A stretch of 64,000 bases of DNA from Pseudomonadota bacterium (GCA_023387735.1 JAEWHP010000025.1:62001-126000); one strand, 5' to 3'. Counted from the first letter of the stretch, positions 1 to 8,365 are shown. Notes: generated by a model not told the origin, from the letters alone. Program-made: numbers and translations.

Positions 1-114
1 ATCCGGTGCGGATCCCTGGCGCCCATTTGCACGCAGGTTCAAAGTTGAGCCGTACACGCCATATAACGCCGCATGCCTTTCCTTTCCTCCCGCCCCTGGT
101 GACCCACGGTGCCA

Positions 115-1176
115 ATGCTCACCCGCCGCCGTGCCTTTGGACTGCTTGCCGGCGCTGCCACGGCCGTCGGTGTGCCGTCGATCTGGATCAGCAACATGAA
201 GACCTATGACGGCCCCGTCTCCGACCATTTCGACGGTACGCGCTTCTTCGACCCCGACGGGGTGCCGCCAAAATCATTGGCCGAGGTGATGCGCTGGCAG
301 GTCGGTACCGACCGGCGCCGCGCCGCCTGGCCGGACTGGGTGCCGAACGCGCACAGCGATACGCCGCCGCCGCGCGTCAGCGGCGACAAGGTCCGGCTGT
401 CGTTCGTCGGCCATGTCAGCTGGCTGATCCAGACGGCGGATCTCAACATTCTCGTCGATCCGGTATGGTCGATGCGGGCGTCGCCGATAGGCTTCGCCGG
501 GCCGAAGCGGCACCACGATCCCGGCATCGCCTTCGATGCGCTGCCCGACATCGACATCGTGCTGGTCTCGCACGGTCACTACGATCACCTCGACATCGCG
601 ACGCTGTCGAAGCTTGCTGCGAAACATGGGCCGCGCGTGATCACGCCGCTCGGCAACGACGTCACCATGCGCGATTCCGACAGTGCGATCAAAGCCGAGG
701 CGTTCGACTGGCAGGACCGCGTCGAACTCGGCAACGGTCTGGCGGTGACGCTGGTGCCGACGCGGCACTGGTCGGCGCGCGGCCTGTTCGATCGCAATAA
801 GGCGTTGTGGGCCAGCTTCGTGCTGGAGACGCCGGCGGGCAAACTCTACATCGTCTGCGATTCCGGCTACGGCGAGGGCACGCATTTCCGGCGCGTCGCC
901 GAGCAGCACGGTCCGCTGCGGCTGGCGATCCTGCCGATCGGCGCCTACGAGCCGCGCTGGTTCATGAAGGATCAGCACATGAACCCGGCGGACGCGGTGC
1001 AGGCTCTGGCCGATTGCGGCGCGCAGGAGGCCTTGGCGCATCACCACGGCACGTTCCAGCTCACCGATGAGGCGATCGACGCGCCGGTCAATGCGCTCGC
1101 CGATGCGCTGAAGGAGGCGAAGATTCCGCCGGAGCGGTTCGCGGCGCTGAAGCCAGGGCAGGTGTACGAGATCTAA
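115..1176 (+). CDS. Tat-exported MBL-fold metallohydrolase (UlaG/NAPE-PLD-like)
   Basis: Metallo-beta-lactamase-fold hydrolase of the branch related to UlaG and N-acyl-phosphatidylethanolamine phospholipase D; the substrate cannot be read from sequence. From ATG 115 (353 aa) the N-terminus begins MLTRRRAFGL, a twin-arginine-like signal followed by an Ala/Gly-rich hydrophobic stretch, so periplasmic export is inferred. The metal motif HGHYDH lies at residues 153-158, with further ligand candidates His218 (TRHW), Asp249 (CDSGYG) and His309-311 (AHHHG). A GTG six bases upstream at 109 is an alternative start, but ATG 115 puts the twin arginine at the very N-terminus. It is followed by a palindromic repeat and then convergent genes. 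Family confident, function unknown. Confidence 0.85.
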   Translation: MLTRRRAFGLLAGAATAVGVPSIWISNMKTYDGPVSDHFDGTRFFDPDGVPPKSLAEVMRWQVGTDRRRAAWPDWVPNAHSDTPPPRVSGDKVRLSFVGHVSWLIQTADLNILVDPVWSMRASPIGFAGPKRHHDPGIAFDALPDIDIVLVSHGHYDHLDIATLSKLAAKHGPRVITPLGNDVTMRDSDSAIKAEAFDWQDRVELGNGLAVTLVPTRHWSARGLFDRNKALWASFVLETPAGKLYIVCDSGYGEGTHFRRVAEQHGPLRLAILPIGAYEPRWFMKDQHMNPADAVQALADCGAQEALAHHHGTFQLTDEAIDAPVNALADALKEAKIPPERFAALKPGQVYEI

Positions 1177-1179
1177 CTC

Positions 1180-1302
1180 TTCGTCGTCCCGGCGCAGCCC
1201 GGGATCCATAGCCGCCGAGCTCTATTGTGCGCAGGGTTGGAGCAACAGCGTGCCCTGACCACAAACTCTGTGATTATGGGTCCCGGCCTGCGCCGGGACG
1301 AA
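1180..1302. repeat. Palindromic intergenic repeat pair (REP/MITE-like)
   Basis: About 123 bp between two convergent genes. The left end (TTCGTCGTCCCGGCGCAGCC) and right end (ending CGCCGGGACGAA) are inverted copies of each other, and each end also folds on itself around CCCGGG-type cores. This is the outward-facing double-hairpin layout of the other short repeats in the window, with a different core sequence. It may also help terminate transcription from both sides. Confidence 0.6.
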
Positions 1303-1309
1303 CAGAGAG

Positions 1310-2008
1310 TTACTGCTTCGGCTTGATCGCCCAGGATACGTTCACCGTCACCGAGAGCGTCTCTTCGCCCTGCGCCACCGGCGCGCCTGCCGCCATGGGC
1401 GCGGCCATCTTGCCGCGAAACAGCGGCGCGGGTGCGCCGGTTTCCTCGGAAATACTCAGCGGCTCGCCGAGCGTCACGCCGGCGGCCCTGGCATAGATCT
1501 CCGCCTTGCGGCGTGCGTCCGCGACAGCCTTCTCGCGGGCTTCGTCCAGATGCTTCGAGGCCTGCGAGACCGTGAAGTTGATGCCGCCGATGTCGTTGGC
1601 TCCAGAGCCAACCAGCACGTCGATCACGTTGGCGACCTTGGCAACGTCGCGAACTCTTACCGTCACGCGGTTGCTGGCCCGATAGCCCGTGACTGGTGAG
1701 GGTCCGGTCCGGTTCTGCGCATATTGCGGCTGCAGCGACAGGCGCGAGGTCTGGATGTCCCTTTCCTCGATGCCGGCGCCCTTCAGCGCCTGCAGCACCT
1801 TGTTCATCGCGGCATTGTTGGCCTCGGATGCCTCGCGCGCGGTTTTGGCGTCGGAGGTGACGCCGCCGTCGATCTGCGCCTGGTCGGGCGCCACCGACAC
1901 GGTGGCCTCGCCGGTGACCGATACCGCGGGCGGTGGCACCGCCTGAGCCAGCGCGGGCGAAGCCAGCAACATGACGGCAAGAGCAAGCGAATTTTTCATC
2001 TGACTCAT
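1310..2008 (-). CDS. SIMPL (DUF541) domain periplasmic protein
   Basis: Secreted SIMPL-domain protein of about 232 aa. It opens with a signal peptide ending near SPALAQA, followed by the family opening VSVTGEATVSVAPDQA and the later FTVSQ and ARRKAEIYARAAGV segments. Family members (OmpX-like/BP26 antigen group) are periplasmic or outer-membrane-associated and poorly understood. The open frame runs far upstream, but the start at 2008 is preferred because its ATG overlaps the stop of the upstream gene (ATGA), implying translational coupling; a second in-frame ATG lies three codons later at 1999. Co-transcribed with the GyrI-like gene on the minus strand. Confidence 0.85.
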   Translation of the reverse strand: MSQMKNSLALAVMLLASPALAQAVPPPAVSVTGEATVSVAPDQAQIDGGVTSDAKTAREASEANNAAMNKVLQALKGAGIEERDIQTSRLSLQPQYAQNRTGPSPVTGYRASNRVTVRVRDVAKVANVIDVLVGSGANDIGGINFTVSQASKHLDEAREKAVADARRKAEIYARAAGVTLGEPLSISEETGAPAPLFRGKMAAPMAAGAPVAQGEETLSVTVNVSWAIKPKQ

Positions 2009-2745
2009 TTCAGCGGCACATAGACGTTGATCACCAGCTTGTCTTCCGCCGTCTTCAGGGGATCGGTGATGTATTCCTCGATAAAAGTGTCCTTGGCTTC
2101 CAGCTTCTTGTCGTCCAGGTGATTGGTGATCGCCTCGTAGGTATTGTCCATGTTGTCGTAGGAGCCGCGGTGGACGAACTTCAGCGCCTTGCCTTCGGGC
2201 GAGTTGCCCATGCTCATGGTCTTGGGCAGGTTCTTGGGCTCCTGGTCGACCGGAATCTGGGCGAGGTACGTGAACCCGCTGTCGTCGGTCGAGGTGTAGA
2301 CGATCATCGAATTTCCCGAAGCCTTGATGCCCTGCTTGTCGAGCAGTGCGGCCAGCGCCTTGAACGAATCGATCAGGGTGTCGAACGCGGCATCCCAGGT
2401 CGCGGTGCCTTTCATGATCACCACCTTCTTCGGCGCGAGCATGAACTCTTCGCCGAAGGGATCGGCGGTCTGGACGCCGGCGGCGGGCGGCGGGGGTGGC
2501 GAGGGCGACTGGGCGGTCGACGGCGCGTCCGCCGGTGACTTGGTCTCGGCCGGCGGCGGCACGGGGGCGACCGACGCCGCGGGGGCGGGGGTGGGGGACG
2601 CCGCAGGTGCCGGGGATGCCGCCGGGCTTGCGGCCGGAGAGGCGGACGGTGCTGGCGATTGCGCCAGGGCAGCCCCGCCAAGCGCAACGGCCACTATCGG
2701 GACCAGCGCGACCATGGCCGCACGCAATGTGCTGATAATGCTCAT
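2005..2745 (-). CDS. Exported GyrI-like (effector-binding) domain protein
   Basis: Protein of 246 aa with an N-terminal signal peptide (residues 1-28, ending AALAQ), a low-complexity Ala/Pro/Ser linker at about 29-90, and a C-terminal domain resembling the GyrI-like/AraC effector-binding fold (the segment around IPVDQEP, KFVHRGSYDNM and FIEEYITDP). Such domains bind small molecules in transcription factors, but no DNA-binding part is present and the signal peptide points to the envelope. It is translationally coupled to the downstream SIMPL gene by a 4-base overlap, which suggests a joint envelope role (inference). Ligand unknown. Confidence 0.75.
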   Translation of the reverse strand: MSIISTLRAAMVALVPIVAVALGGAALAQSPAPSASPAASPAASPAPAASPTPAPAASVAPVPPPAETKSPADAPSTAQSPSPPPPPAAGVQTADPFGEEFMLAPKKVVIMKGTATWDAAFDTLIDSFKALAALLDKQGIKASGNSMIVYTSTDDSGFTYLAQIPVDQEPKNLPKTMSMGNSPEGKALKFVHRGSYDNMDNTYEAITNHLDDKKLEAKDTFIEEYITDPLKTAEDKLVINVYVPLK

Positions 2746-2925
2746 TCAGATTTTCTCCATCCCACCCGGGTGGCAGCGGCACGTCCCGATCGCGCCCGCC
2801 CGGATAGCGCCATTCCTAACATGCAAGTTCCGCTCCCGTCCTATGACAGATGCGTCATGTGGCCCTGCAGACTGGTCAACGCGTCATGATTGGCCATATA
2901 AGGCAGGCATAAATTGGGAAATCCA

Positions 2926-3798
2926 ATGAGCGCGCTCGCCAACCACGTATTTGCCAAGATGAACGGCATCGGCAACGAGATCGTCGTGGTCGACATGCGC
3001 GATTCCAGGGTTGCCGTGACGGCCGAGGAGGCGCGGGCGGTCGCTTCGCCCGCGGGCGTTCCCTATGACCAGTTGATGGTATTGCAGCCGCCGCGGCTGC
3101 AGGGCACCGAGGCTTTCATCCGCATTTACAACAATGACGGCTCGGAAGCCGGTGCCTGCGGCAACGGCATGCGCTGCGTGGTGCGGCGCCTGTTCGAAAA
3201 GACCGGCCAGACCGCCGTGACCTTCGAGACCCGCGCCGGCCTCCTGAACTGCTGGCAGGGCCCGGCGCCGGACCTCTACACCGTCGACATGGGCGCGCCG
3301 AAATTCGCATGGCAGGACATCCCGCTGGCCGAGGAATTTCGCGACACCGGCTACATCGAGCTGCAGGTCGGGCCGATCGACGCGCCGGTGCTGCATTCGC
3401 CGTCGGTGGTCTCGATGGGTAATCCGCACGCGATCTTCTGGGTCGACGACGTCAACGCCTACGACCTCGAACGCTTCGGGCCGCTCCTCGAAAACCATCC
3501 GATCTTTCCCGAGCGCGCCAACATCACGCTGGCCCACATCGTCGATCGCGACCACATCACGATCCGCACCTGGGAGCGCGGCGTCGGCCTGACCAGGGCC
3601 TGCGGCTCGGCCGCCTGCGCGACCGCGGTCGCGGCGGCGCGGCTCAAGCGCGCCAACCGCCATGTCGAGATCACGCTGCCCGGCGGCAAGCTTGCGATCG
3701 AATGGCGCGAGCGCGACGACCATGTGCTGATGACCGGTACGGCCGATTTCGAATATGAAGGCCGCTTCGATCCGGCGCTGTTCGCCAGCGTCGCCTGA
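2926..3798 (+). CDS. dapF: Diaminopimelate epimerase
   Basis: Converts LL- to meso-2,6-diaminopimelate, the last epimerisation before lysine and the source of the peptidoglycan cross-linking residue; cytosolic. The 290-aa product has both catalytic cysteines of this cofactor-independent epimerase: Cys78 in GACGNG and Cys226 in TRACGS, the two half-sites of the pseudosymmetric fold, plus the family segment SMGNPHAI. ATG 2926 is chosen over an in-frame TTG four codons upstream. mtaB follows after 11 bases, so the two are probably co-transcribed. Confidence 0.96.
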   Translation: MSALANHVFAKMNGIGNEIVVVDMRDSRVAVTAEEARAVASPAGVPYDQLMVLQPPRLQGTEAFIRIYNNDGSEAGACGNGMRCVVRRLFEKTGQTAVTFETRAGLLNCWQGPAPDLYTVDMGAPKFAWQDIPLAEEFRDTGYIELQVGPIDAPVLHSPSVVSMGNPHAIFWVDDVNAYDLERFGPLLENHPIFPERANITLAHIVDRDHITIRTWERGVGLTRACGSAACATAVAAARLKRANRHVEITLPGGKLAIEWRERDDHVLMTGTADFEYEGRFDPALFASVA

Positions 3799-3809
3799 GC
3801 CTGCGTATA

Positions 3810-5075
3810 ATGAGCGTCGACGTCGTCACTTTCGGCTGCCGCCTCAACGCGTTCGAATCCGAGGTGATCGCCCGCGAGGCGGAGCGTGCCGGACTTTCCG
3901 ATACCATCGTCATCAATAGCTGCGCGGTCACCAACGAGGCCGTGGCGCAGGCGCGGCAATCGATCCGGCGGCTGAAGCGCGAGCGGCCGGAGCTTCGCAT
4001 CGTCGTCACCGGCTGCGCGGCGCAGACGCAGGCAGAAATGTTTGCCGAAATGGCCGAGGTCGACCGCGTCGTCGGCAATGACGAGAAGATGCGGAGCGAG
4101 GCCTGGCGCGAGGCGCGCGCCGCGTTCGATACCGGCTTCGGTATCGGGGCAAGCGAGAAGATCGCGGTCGCGGATATCATGGCGGTCAAGGCGATGGCGC
4201 CGCATCTGCTCGACGGGTTCAAGGCCGGGCTGCCGCGGGTGTTCGTGCAGGTGCAGAACGGTTGCGATCACCGCTGCACCTTCTGCATCATCCCGTTCGG
4301 CCGCGGCAATTCGCGCTCGGTGCCGATGGGCGCGGTCGTCGATCAGGTCCGCACACTGGCCGAGCGTGGCCATGCCGAGATCGTGCTGACCGGCGTGGAT
4401 CTCACGAGCTACGGCGCCGATCTGCCGGGGGCGCCCAAGCTTGGGCAACTGACGAAACAAATCTTGCGGCATGTGCCGGAACTGAAGCGATTGCGGATCT
4501 CGTCGATCGATTCCATCGAGGCCGATGACGACCTGCTCGATGTCATTGCGGGTGACGAGCGCCTGATGCCGCATCTGCACCTGTCGTTGCAGTCGGGTGA
4601 TGATCTCATCCTGAAGCGGATGAAGCGGCGGCATTCGCGTAAGGACGCGATCGAGTTCTGTGCGCAGGTTCGTCGGCTCCGTCCTGACGTCACGTTTGGC
4701 GCCGATATCATCGCGGGTTTTCCGACCGAGACCGAAGAGATGTTCGCGCGTTCGCAGGATCTGGTGGAGGAATGCGGCCTCAGCTTCCTGCACGTGTTTC
4801 CCTATTCGAAGCGCCCCGGCACGCCGGCTGCACGAATGCCGCAGGTCGCGGGCGGCGAGATCAGGGAGCGCGCCAGGCGCCTGCGCGCGGCCGGTGAGGC
4901 AGCCCTGCAGAAGCGGCTGGCGGCAGAGGCTGGCGCGACGCGCCAGGTCCTGATCGAGAGCGCGACGCAGGGACGCACCGAGCATTTTCTGCCGGTGGCG
5001 GTGTCGGGCGAGACGCCGGGCGCTGTGAAGGCGTTGGCAATCAGGGGCGTTGATGGGGCGCGATTGACGGTGTGA
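3810..5075 (+). CDS. mtaB: tRNA t6A37 methylthiotransferase MtaB
   Basis: Radical-SAM enzyme that methylthiolates t6A at position 37 of ANN-decoding tRNAs to give ms2t6A. The 421-aa protein has the N-terminal UPF0004 domain with its three cluster cysteines (Cys10, Cys38, Cys69) and the radical-SAM triad Cys152-x3-Cys156-x2-Cys159 in GCDHRCTFC. Other family marks are LTGVDLTSYG and LHLSLQSG. Overall order and length fit MtaB better than MiaB. It lies directly behind dapF, an association common in alphaproteobacteria. Confidence 0.93.
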   Translation: MSVDVVTFGCRLNAFESEVIAREAERAGLSDTIVINSCAVTNEAVAQARQSIRRLKRERPELRIVVTGCAAQTQAEMFAEMAEVDRVVGNDEKMRSEAWREARAAFDTGFGIGASEKIAVADIMAVKAMAPHLLDGFKAGLPRVFVQVQNGCDHRCTFCIIPFGRGNSRSVPMGAVVDQVRTLAERGHAEIVLTGVDLTSYGADLPGAPKLGQLTKQILRHVPELKRLRISSIDSIEADDDLLDVIAGDERLMPHLHLSLQSGDDLILKRMKRRHSRKDAIEFCAQVRRLRPDVTFGADIIAGFPTETEEMFARSQDLVEECGLSFLHVFPYSKRPGTPAARMPQVAGGEIRERARRLRAAGEAALQKRLAAEAGATRQVLIESATQGRTEHFLPVAVSGETPGAVKALAIRGVDGARLTV

Positions 5076-5355
5076 GCCGTCTTTATCACTCATCGCCGCG
5101 CTGACATTCTCCATCAAGCGTTATTGCATGATCTTGCATCGCCGCAGCCCATCGCTTGCGGCGTTGTCCGACCCGAGCCTCGCTCGCTGTCTGATCCGAT
5201 ACCAGAATCAGCATTTTCGGTTTAGTTGTATTAGACTATGTAATCCCGCCAAAAGTGCATCTAGCTCAAATTGCTAATATGGGATTCACTGAATCTTAGG
5301 TTGTGTCGGCTACTGGTGTGCATGTTGGATCGACCCCAACTCAACGGAGGCAAAA

Positions 5356-5529
5356 TTGAAAATGGTTTTCCAGAAGTTTCTCGCTGACGAGTCCGGCGCT
5401 ACCGCCATCGAATACGGACTGATTGCCGCTGGCATCGCGATTGCGATCATCACGGCGGTCCAGGGCGTGGGTACCCAGCTGTCCACCAACTTCAACTCGA
5501 TCAAGACGGAGCTGACCAAGGCTCCCTAA
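5356..5529 (+). CDS. Flp-family type IVb pilin subunit
   Basis: A short gene of 57 codons encoding a class IVb (Flp/Fap) pilin prepilin: a short charged leader, then FLADESGATAIEYGLIA with the Glu-Tyr pair typical of Flp pilins and a hydrophobic helix. TTG 5356 is favoured because GGAGG at 5346-5350 lies five bases upstream; the internal ATG 5362 would sit eleven bases from it and drop two residues. An intrinsic terminator follows at 5587. No cpa/tad assembly genes are nearby, so this is an orphan pilin that would need a Tad system encoded elsewhere. Confidence 0.88.
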   Translation: MKMVFQKFLADESGATAIEYGLIAAGIAIAIITAVQGVGTQLSTNFNSIKTELTKAP

Positions 5530-5586
5530 CCGAACGGCCTCTTTCTCAGAGGGGCGAACCAAACTCCGAATACACAGTGTGCTGCT

Positions 5587-5616
5587 GCCCGGCCAAGGAA
5601 ACTTGGTCGGGCTTTT
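5587..5616 (+). terminator. Rho-independent terminator after flp
   Basis: An 11-bp stem, GCCCGGCCAAG / CTTGGTCGGGC with one G-U pair, closes a GAAA tetraloop and is followed by TTTT. It lies about 57 bases after the pilin stop. Confidence 0.8.
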
Positions 5617-5722
5617 CCTTGGCTGGGCGCGAGAGCGGGCGAAGACTCCGGGCGAAGTGATGGCGCTCGCGATCGGCGGCCACGAAGCTGCGTGGTTGAC
5701 GGTGTGAGCCGCAAAAATAGTT

Positions 5723-5823
5723 GTCATCGCCCGGCTTGACCGGGCGACCCAGTACGCCGGGGCTGCTCAGCTGATCACAGACGCCTCTGGAATACCGGAT
5801 CATCCGCCTTCGCGGATGATGAC
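5723..5823. repeat. ~100-bp double-hairpin repeat, family A copy 1
   Basis: Starts GTCATCGCCCGG and ends CGGATGATGAC, so the ends are inverted. Each end is itself a hairpin, CGCCCGG..CCGGGCG on the left and CATCCGC..GCGGATG on the right. Same length and layout as the copies at 7593-7690 and 30763-30861, with more sequence drift. Together with the terminator it accounts for most of the 315-base gap between the pilin gene and the pseudouridine synthase gene. Confidence 0.7.
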
Positions 5824-5844
5824 AGTGGTGGTTGGGATGAACAG

Positions 5845-6606
5845 CTACTCCCCGTTCCATCCGCATTTGCGCAACCGCTCGCGCATGTGCTCCGGCGCCG
5901 GTGCCACCACGCGCACCGGCTCCTTGTTCTTCGAAATCGGGATCACGATCTCGCGCGAGTGCAGATGCAGGATCGGCTCGCCAAATCTCGGGCCGTTGCC
6001 GTAGATGTTGTCGCCGACGATCGGCCATCCCATCGCCGACGTGTGTACGCGCAATTGATGGGTGCGGCCGGTGACGGGCTCCATCGCCAGCCACGTCAGG
6101 CCGTCGCCGCGGCCGCGCACTTTCCAGTTCGTGATGGCCTTCTGGCCGTCGGGGTCCGGCTTCTGCCACCAGCCGCGTTCGACGTTGAGCCGTCCCAGCG
6201 GCATGTCGATGGTGCCCTCATCTTCGGCAGGTCCGCCCTCGACCACGGCCCAATAGGTCTTCCCGATCTTGCCGTGCTTGAACAATAGCCCGAGCGAGGC
6301 GGTGGCCTTGCGGTGGCGTCCAAGCACCAGGCAGCCGGAGGTATCCTTGTCGAGCCGGTGGGCCAGCACCGGCGGACGTGGCAGGCCGAAGCGCAGGCCA
6401 TCGAACGACGCCTCCAGGTTCGCCCCGCCCTTGGGGCCGCGATGCACCGGCAGCCCGGCCGGCTTGTCGATGACCAGCATCAGTCCGTCGCGGTGGAGCA
6501 CGCGGGCCTGGATTTCGTCGGCCGTCAGCCCCGGGACATCAAATGCCCCGGGAACATCACGGGATGTCCCGGAAATATCGAAAGATTTGTTGTGACTTCC
6601 GCTCAT
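5845..6606 (-). CDS. RluA-family 23S/tRNA pseudouridine synthase
   Basis: Isomerises uridine to pseudouridine in structured RNA; the exact site is not predictable. The 253-aa protein carries the RluA motif HRLDKDTSG with the catalytic Asp, the LVIDKPAGLPVH entry segment and the C-terminal PVTGRTHQLRVH region. No S4 domain is visible, as in single-domain RluA-type enzymes. The first ~27 residues before TADEIQARVLHRDG are low in family likeness and coincide with a DNA inverted repeat at 6531-6572, so the true start may be downstream. Divergent from ftsY, 28 bases away. Confidence 0.85.
   Translation of the reverse strand: MSGSHNKSFDISGTSRDVPGAFDVPGLTADEIQARVLHRDGLMLVIDKPAGLPVHRGPKGGANLEASFDGLRFGLPRPPVLAHRLDKDTSGCLVLGRHRKATASLGLLFKHGKIGKTYWAVVEGGPAEDEGTIDMPLGRLNVERGWWQKPDPDGQKAITNWKVRGRGDGLTWLAMEPVTGRTHQLRVHTSAMGWPIVGDNIYGNGPRFGEPILHLHSREIVIPISKNKEPVRVVAPAPEHMRERLRKCGWNGE
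6531..6572. promoter_or_regulatory. 10-bp inverted repeat in rluA/ftsY divergent region
   Basis: CCGGGACATC at 6531-6540 is repeated inverted as GATGTCCCGG at 6563-6572, with a CCCGGG core between. It lies inside the predicted 5' end of the pseudouridine synthase gene, about 60-100 bases before the ftsY start, where an operator or promoter element would be expected. No regulator can be assigned. Confidence 0.35.
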
Positions 6607-6634
6607 GGCGCGAAACCGCTAACACGTCCCCACC

Positions 6635-7582
6635 ATGAGCGATACCACTCCCGACACCCCAAAACAGAGCTGGTGGCGGCGGCTTTCGAGCGGCCTGAAG
6701 CGAACCTCGGCGTCGCTGGGCACTGCCGTTGCCGATCTCGTCACCAAGCGCAAGCTCGACCGCGCCATGCTCGACGATATCGAGGATGTGCTGCTGCGCG
6801 CCGATCTCGGCACCACGGTCGCGGTCCGGATCGCCGATGCCGTCGGCACCGGCCGTTACGACAAGGCGATCTCCGCCGACGAAGTGAAGACCGTGGTCGC
6901 GACCGAAGTCGAGAAGGTGCTGGCGCCGGTGGCGAAGCCGCTGGAGATCGACCGGGCACAAAAGCCGTTCGTCATCCTCGTGGTCGGCGTCAACGGCTCC
7001 GGCAAGACCACCACCATCGGCAAGCTCGCGGCCAAACTCAGCGCCGAGGGCCGCAGGATCATGATGGCCGCCGGCGATACGTTCCGGGCCGCCGCCATCG
7101 AGCAGCTCAAGGTCTGGGGCGAGCGCACCAAATCGCCGGTCATATCAGGTGCGCAGGGTTCGGATTCGGCGGGCCTTGCCTTCAATGCGCTCACTGCGGC
7201 GAAGGAGCAGAACATCGACGTGCTGCTGGTCGATACCGCAGGCCGCCTGCAGAACAAGGCCGAACTGATGAACGAACTCGAAAAGGTCGTTCGCGTCATG
7301 AAGAAGGTCGATGCGTCGGCGCCGCATGCGGTGCTCCTGGTGCTCGACGCCACCGTGGGACAAAATGCGCTGTCGCAGGTCGAGGCATTTCATCGTACCG
7401 CTGGCGTCACCGGCCTGGTGATGACGAAGCTCGACGGCACCGCGCGCGGCGGCATCCTGGTAGCGCTGGCGGAGAAGTTCAAACTGCCGGTGCACTTCAT
7501 CGGCGTCGGCGAAGGCATCGACGATCTCGCGCCGTTCACCGCGCGGGATTTCGCCAACGCGATCGCAGGAATTGAGAAATAG
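6635..7582 (+). CDS. ftsY: Signal recognition particle receptor FtsY
   Basis: SRP-receptor GTPase that docks SRP-ribosome complexes at the inner membrane for co-translational insertion. The 315-aa protein has the N domain (about 15-105) and the G domain with the P-loop GVNGSGKT at 118-125, DTAGR at 200-204 and TKLD at 264-267 followed by GTARGG. The long acidic N-terminal A domain of the E. coli protein is absent, as usual in alphaproteobacteria. Divergent from the pseudouridine synthase gene, and followed by a repeat and yciB. Confidence 0.96.
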   Translation: MSDTTPDTPKQSWWRRLSSGLKRTSASLGTAVADLVTKRKLDRAMLDDIEDVLLRADLGTTVAVRIADAVGTGRYDKAISADEVKTVVATEVEKVLAPVAKPLEIDRAQKPFVILVVGVNGSGKTTTIGKLAAKLSAEGRRIMMAAGDTFRAAAIEQLKVWGERTKSPVISGAQGSDSAGLAFNALTAAKEQNIDVLLVDTAGRLQNKAELMNELEKVVRVMKKVDASAPHAVLLVLDATVGQNALSQVEAFHRTAGVTGLVMTKLDGTARGGILVALAEKFKLPVHFIGVGEGIDDLAPFTARDFANAIAGIEK

Positions 7583-7592
7583 GTCTTCTCTC

Positions 7593-7690
7593 GTCATGCC
7601 CCGCGAAGGCGGGGCATCCAGTACGCCGCGCCGCCAATCGGGGCCGAGACCCTTCGGAATACTGGATCACCCGCTTTCGCGGGTGATGAC
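7593..7690. repeat. ~100-bp double-hairpin repeat, family A copy 2
   Basis: Begins GTCATGCCCCGCGAAGGCGG and ends CGCGGGTGATGAC. The outer ~30 bp are inverted copies of each other (left ..GCATCCAGTA, right TACTGGAT..), and each end is a hairpin. It starts eleven bases after the ftsY stop and probably lies within the ftsY-yciB transcript. Confidence 0.8.
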
Positions 7691-7708
7691 GGCAACATAG
7701 GATACGAG

Positions 7709-8311
7709 ATGGACAAGAAAGTACCGCATCCGCTGTTCAAGCTTGCGACCGAGCTTGGTCCGCTCCTGATCTTTTTCTTCGCCAACGCCAAAACCAACCT
7801 GTTCATCGCCACCGGCGTGTTCATGGTCGCGGTATTGGCTGCCATGGTCGCGTCCTACGTGGTAACGCGACATATCCCGATGATGGCAATCGTGACGGCG
7901 GTGGTCGTCTTCGTGTTCGGCGCGCTGACGCTGATCCTGCACGACGAGACCTTCATCAAGATGAAGCCGACCATCGTCTACACGCTGTTCGCCGCCATTC
8001 TCGCCGGCGGCCTGCTGTTCAACCGTTCCTTCATCGCCATCATGTTCGACCAGATGTTCAATCTCACCGCGCAGGGCTGGCGCATCCTGACCGGGCGGTG
8101 GGCGTTGTGGTTCTTTGCGATGGCGGTGCTGAACGAGATCATCTGGCGCACCCAATCGACCGATTTCTGGGTGAGCTTCAAGGTCTTCGGCATGGTGCCG
8201 CTGACCATGCTGTTCGCCATGACCCAGATGCCGCTGATCAAGCGCTATCATCTGGAGCCCGCCACGCTCGAGGCGAGCGAGGCGGATGCGGGGGATGTGA
8301 GCAAGGGGTAG
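7709..8311 (+). CDS. yciB: Inner-membrane septation protein YciB/IspZ
   Basis: Polytopic membrane protein of the intracellular septation family A (also named IspZ), linked in other bacteria to envelope and division integrity. The 200-aa product shows about five to six hydrophobic segments and family motifs ELGPLLIFF near the N-terminus, NRSFIA in the middle and ALWFFAMAVLNE in the second half. Length is typical. It lies downstream of ftsY across a palindromic repeat and is convergent with ccmG; a hairpin at 8332-8365 separates them. Confidence 0.93.
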   Translation: MDKKVPHPLFKLATELGPLLIFFFANAKTNLFIATGVFMVAVLAAMVASYVVTRHIPMMAIVTAVVVFVFGALTLILHDETFIKMKPTIVYTLFAAILAGGLLFNRSFIAIMFDQMFNLTAQGWRILTGRWALWFFAMAVLNEIIWRTQSTDFWVSFKVFGMVPLTMLFAMTQMPLIKRYHLEPATLEASEADAGDVSKG

Positions 8312-8331
8312 TCCATCGCGTCCCGCTCGAG

Positions 8332-8365
8332 ATTCCGGGTTCATCGCTGCGCGATGCCCCGGAAT
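8332..8365. terminator. Bidirectional hairpin between convergent yciB and ccmG
   Basis: ATTCCGGG and CCCGGAAT form the outer stem and CATCGC/GCGATG the inner one around a TGC loop. There is no clear T-run on either side, so termination is inferred from the convergent placement; it could also be a single REP-like unit. Confidence 0.5.

Noticed and set aside
6..209. Short frame at the window start
   Set aside because: It overlaps the start of the metallohydrolase gene in another frame and has no support.
2009..2782. N-terminal extension of the SIMPL frame upstream of its ATG at 2008
   Set aside because: It reads through the GyrI-like gene in another frame and has no signal peptide; the ATGA overlap marks the real start.
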